A model generated the notes under the pieces. It was given only the letters and a program-made list of their open reading frames with translations, made no database searches and was not told the DNA's origin. DNA of 16,019 nt from the NCBI GenBank assembly GCA_003500955.1, contig DNQP01000043.1, positions 2,864 to 18,882 on the forward strand. The letters run 5' to 3'. The position numbers were made by a program, and so were the translations under genes. Positions 14,856 to 16,019 of this stretch are shown piece after piece (within the stretch, counting starts at the first letter, position 1; every line of letters starts with the position of its first letter). Source of the stretch: Curvibacter sp. GTDB taxonomy: Bacteria > Pseudomonadota > Gammaproteobacteria > Burkholderiales > Burkholderiaceae_C.

Positions 14856-16019
14856 ATGTTTCCTGAATCAGTTTCAGTGACGACCTTCATGCCAGCCCGG
14901 TACGACCTGCTGGTGGTCGCCGTGTCCTTCGTGATCGCGACCTTCGCGTCCTACGTGACGCTCGACCTGGCGCGGCGCGTGCGGCAGTCCACCTGGGGCC
15001 TGGCCCGCATCTGGTGGGGCGCGGGATCCCTGGTCATGGGCTCGGGCATCTGGTCCATGCACTTTGTCGGCATGCAGGCCTTCGAGGTGCCCATCGCCCT
15101 GGGCTATGCCGGCGGGCTCACGCTGCTGTCCTGGGTCGCGGCCGTCGCAGCCTCGGCGGTGGCGCTGGAGATCGCCAGCCGCAAGACCTTCAGCTACCGG
15201 CGTGTCGCACTGGGCGCGCTGGCCATGGGCCTGGGCATCTCGGCCATGCACTACACCGGCATGGCCGCGCTGGACCTCGTGCCCGGTATCGTCTGGAACT
15301 GGCCGCTGGTCGCGGTCTCGGTGCTGATCGCCGTGCTGGCCTCGGCCACGGCCCTGACAATCTTCCATCTGCTGCTCAAGGTGCCGAAGCAGCAGCGCCT
15401 GCCTTACCAGCTGGGCGCGGCCCTGCTCATGGGCGTGGCCATCTGCGGCATGCACTACACCGGCATGGCCGCCGCGCGCATCCCCGACGGCGCCATCTGC
15501 CTGAGCTCCGACGAGCTGGGCGGCCCCTCGTTGACGGCCATGGTGAGCATCGCCACCGGCCTGCTGCTGGTCAGCACGCTGTTCACCTCGTTGCTCGACG
15601 CGCGCATGCAGGGCACCACCCAGCGCCTCGCGCAGTCGCTGCAGGAGAGCAATGCCAAGCTGCAGACCGCCAACACCGAGCTCAAGCAGCGCGCCTTCAC
15701 GGACCCGCTCACGGGCCTGCCCAACCGCCTGCTGTTCGAGGAGCGCCTGGGCCAAGCCCTGCTGCGCGCTGACCGGGCCAACCACCGCGGCCTGCAGTCA
15801 CGCGTGGCTGTGCTCTTCGTCGACCTTGACGGCTTCAAGCCCGTCAACGACTCCTTCGGCCACGCCGTGGGCGATGCGCTGCTGTGCGACGTGGCCCAGC
15901 GCCTGCGCCAGCTGCTGCGCGAGGAGGACACCGTGGCGCGCATCGGCGGCGACGAATTCCTGCTGCTGCTGGAAAACCTCGGCGAGCCGGCCGATGCCCT
16001 GGCCTTCGGCCAGCGCGTG
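14856..16019 (+). CDS. MHYT-GGDEF membrane diguanylate cyclase, 5' part
   Basis: The frame from ATG 14856 stays open for 388 codons to the window edge, so the C-terminus is missing and an EAL domain could follow. About seven hydrophobic segments contain three MHYT-type motifs, SMHFVGM (Met68), AMHYTGM (Met131) and GMHYTGM (Met199). This is a proposed metal-binding, gas- or redox-sensing membrane domain. A coiled linker (LQESNAKLQTANTELKQR) leads to a GGDEF domain starting DPLTGLPNRLLF near residue 283, with VDLDGFKPVNDSFGHAVGD and an intact GGDEF at 364-368. REED five residues before it fits the inhibitory RxxD c-di-GMP site. It probably makes c-di-GMP at the inner membrane. Start is uncertain: GTG 14877 and ATG 14889 are alternatives and none has a strong Shine-Dalgarno. 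Confidence 0.9.
   Translation, partial: MFPESVSVTTFMPARYDLLVVAVSFVIATFASYVTLDLARRVRQSTWGLARIWWGAGSLVMGSGIWSMHFVGMQAFEVPIALGYAGGLTLLSWVAAVAASAVALEIASRKTFSYRRVALGALAMGLGISAMHYTGMAALDLVPGIVWNWPLVAVSVLIAVLASATALTIFHLLLKVPKQQRLPYQLGAALLMGVAICGMHYTGMAAARIPDGAICLSSDELGGPSLTAMVSIATGLLLVSTLFTSLLDARMQGTTQRLAQSLQESNAKLQTANTELKQRAFTDPLTGLPNRLLFEERLGQALLRADRANHRGLQSRVAVLFVDLDGFKPVNDSFGHAVGDALLCDVAQRLRQLLREEDTVARIGGDEFLLLLENLGEPADALAFGQRV

Noticed and set aside
1..16019. CRISPR arrays, tRNA or rRNA genes, insertion sequences, phage genes
   Set aside because: No regularly spaced direct repeats, tRNA cloverleaf or transposase/integrase coding were seen. Apart from the 1321-1496 element the window looks like a stable chromosomal region.

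Overview
The window is GC-rich, tightly packed bacterial DNA with the codon use and gene content of a betaproteobacterium, most likely Burkholderiales and probably Comamonadaceae. That is inferred from the zapB-zapA-6S RNA block, the style of the cobalamin operon and a GC-rich intergenic repeat that I remember from that family. No database was searched.

Left part, minus strand (1-2050). Reading right to left there is a zapB-like coiled-coil gene overlapping zapA (cell division), a structured GC-rich intergenic element, a 6S RNA gene (ssrS) recognised from its long closing stem and 3' bubble hairpin, a TauE/SafE-family membrane exporter, and the start of a folate-dependent formyltransferase that runs off the left edge. 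The 6S RNA overlaps the longest reading of the TauE/SafE ORF, so that gene probably starts at 1094 rather than 1136.

Centre and right, plus strand (2100-14809). A cobalamin riboswitch precedes a thirteen-gene run: btuB (outer-membrane receptor), a BtuF-like protein with no signal peptide, cobU, btuF, btuC, btuD, cobO, cbiB, threonine-phosphate decarboxylase, cobQ, cobT, cobS and an alpha-ribazole phosphatase. Most junctions overlap by 4-8 bases, which points to one translationally coupled operon. Together they import corrinoids (BtuB, BtuF, BtuC, BtuD), adenosylate cobalt (CobO), amidate (CobQ), make and attach the aminopropanol arm (threonine-phosphate decarboxylase, CbiB), activate adenosylcobinamide (CobU), activate the lower base (CobT), join the halves (CobS) and remove a phosphate (CobC). 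No corrin-ring genes are in the window.

Right edge (14856-16019). A gene for a membrane MHYT-GGDEF protein (c-di-GMP signalling) follows after 46 bases and is cut by the window end.

Most of this is a recognisable system. The points most worth a second look are the signal-less BtuF homologue that cannot be extended upstream, two mutually exclusive hairpins over the purine-rich segment before btuB, the altered active-site motif in the PLP enzyme, and the 6S RNA/TauE overlap.
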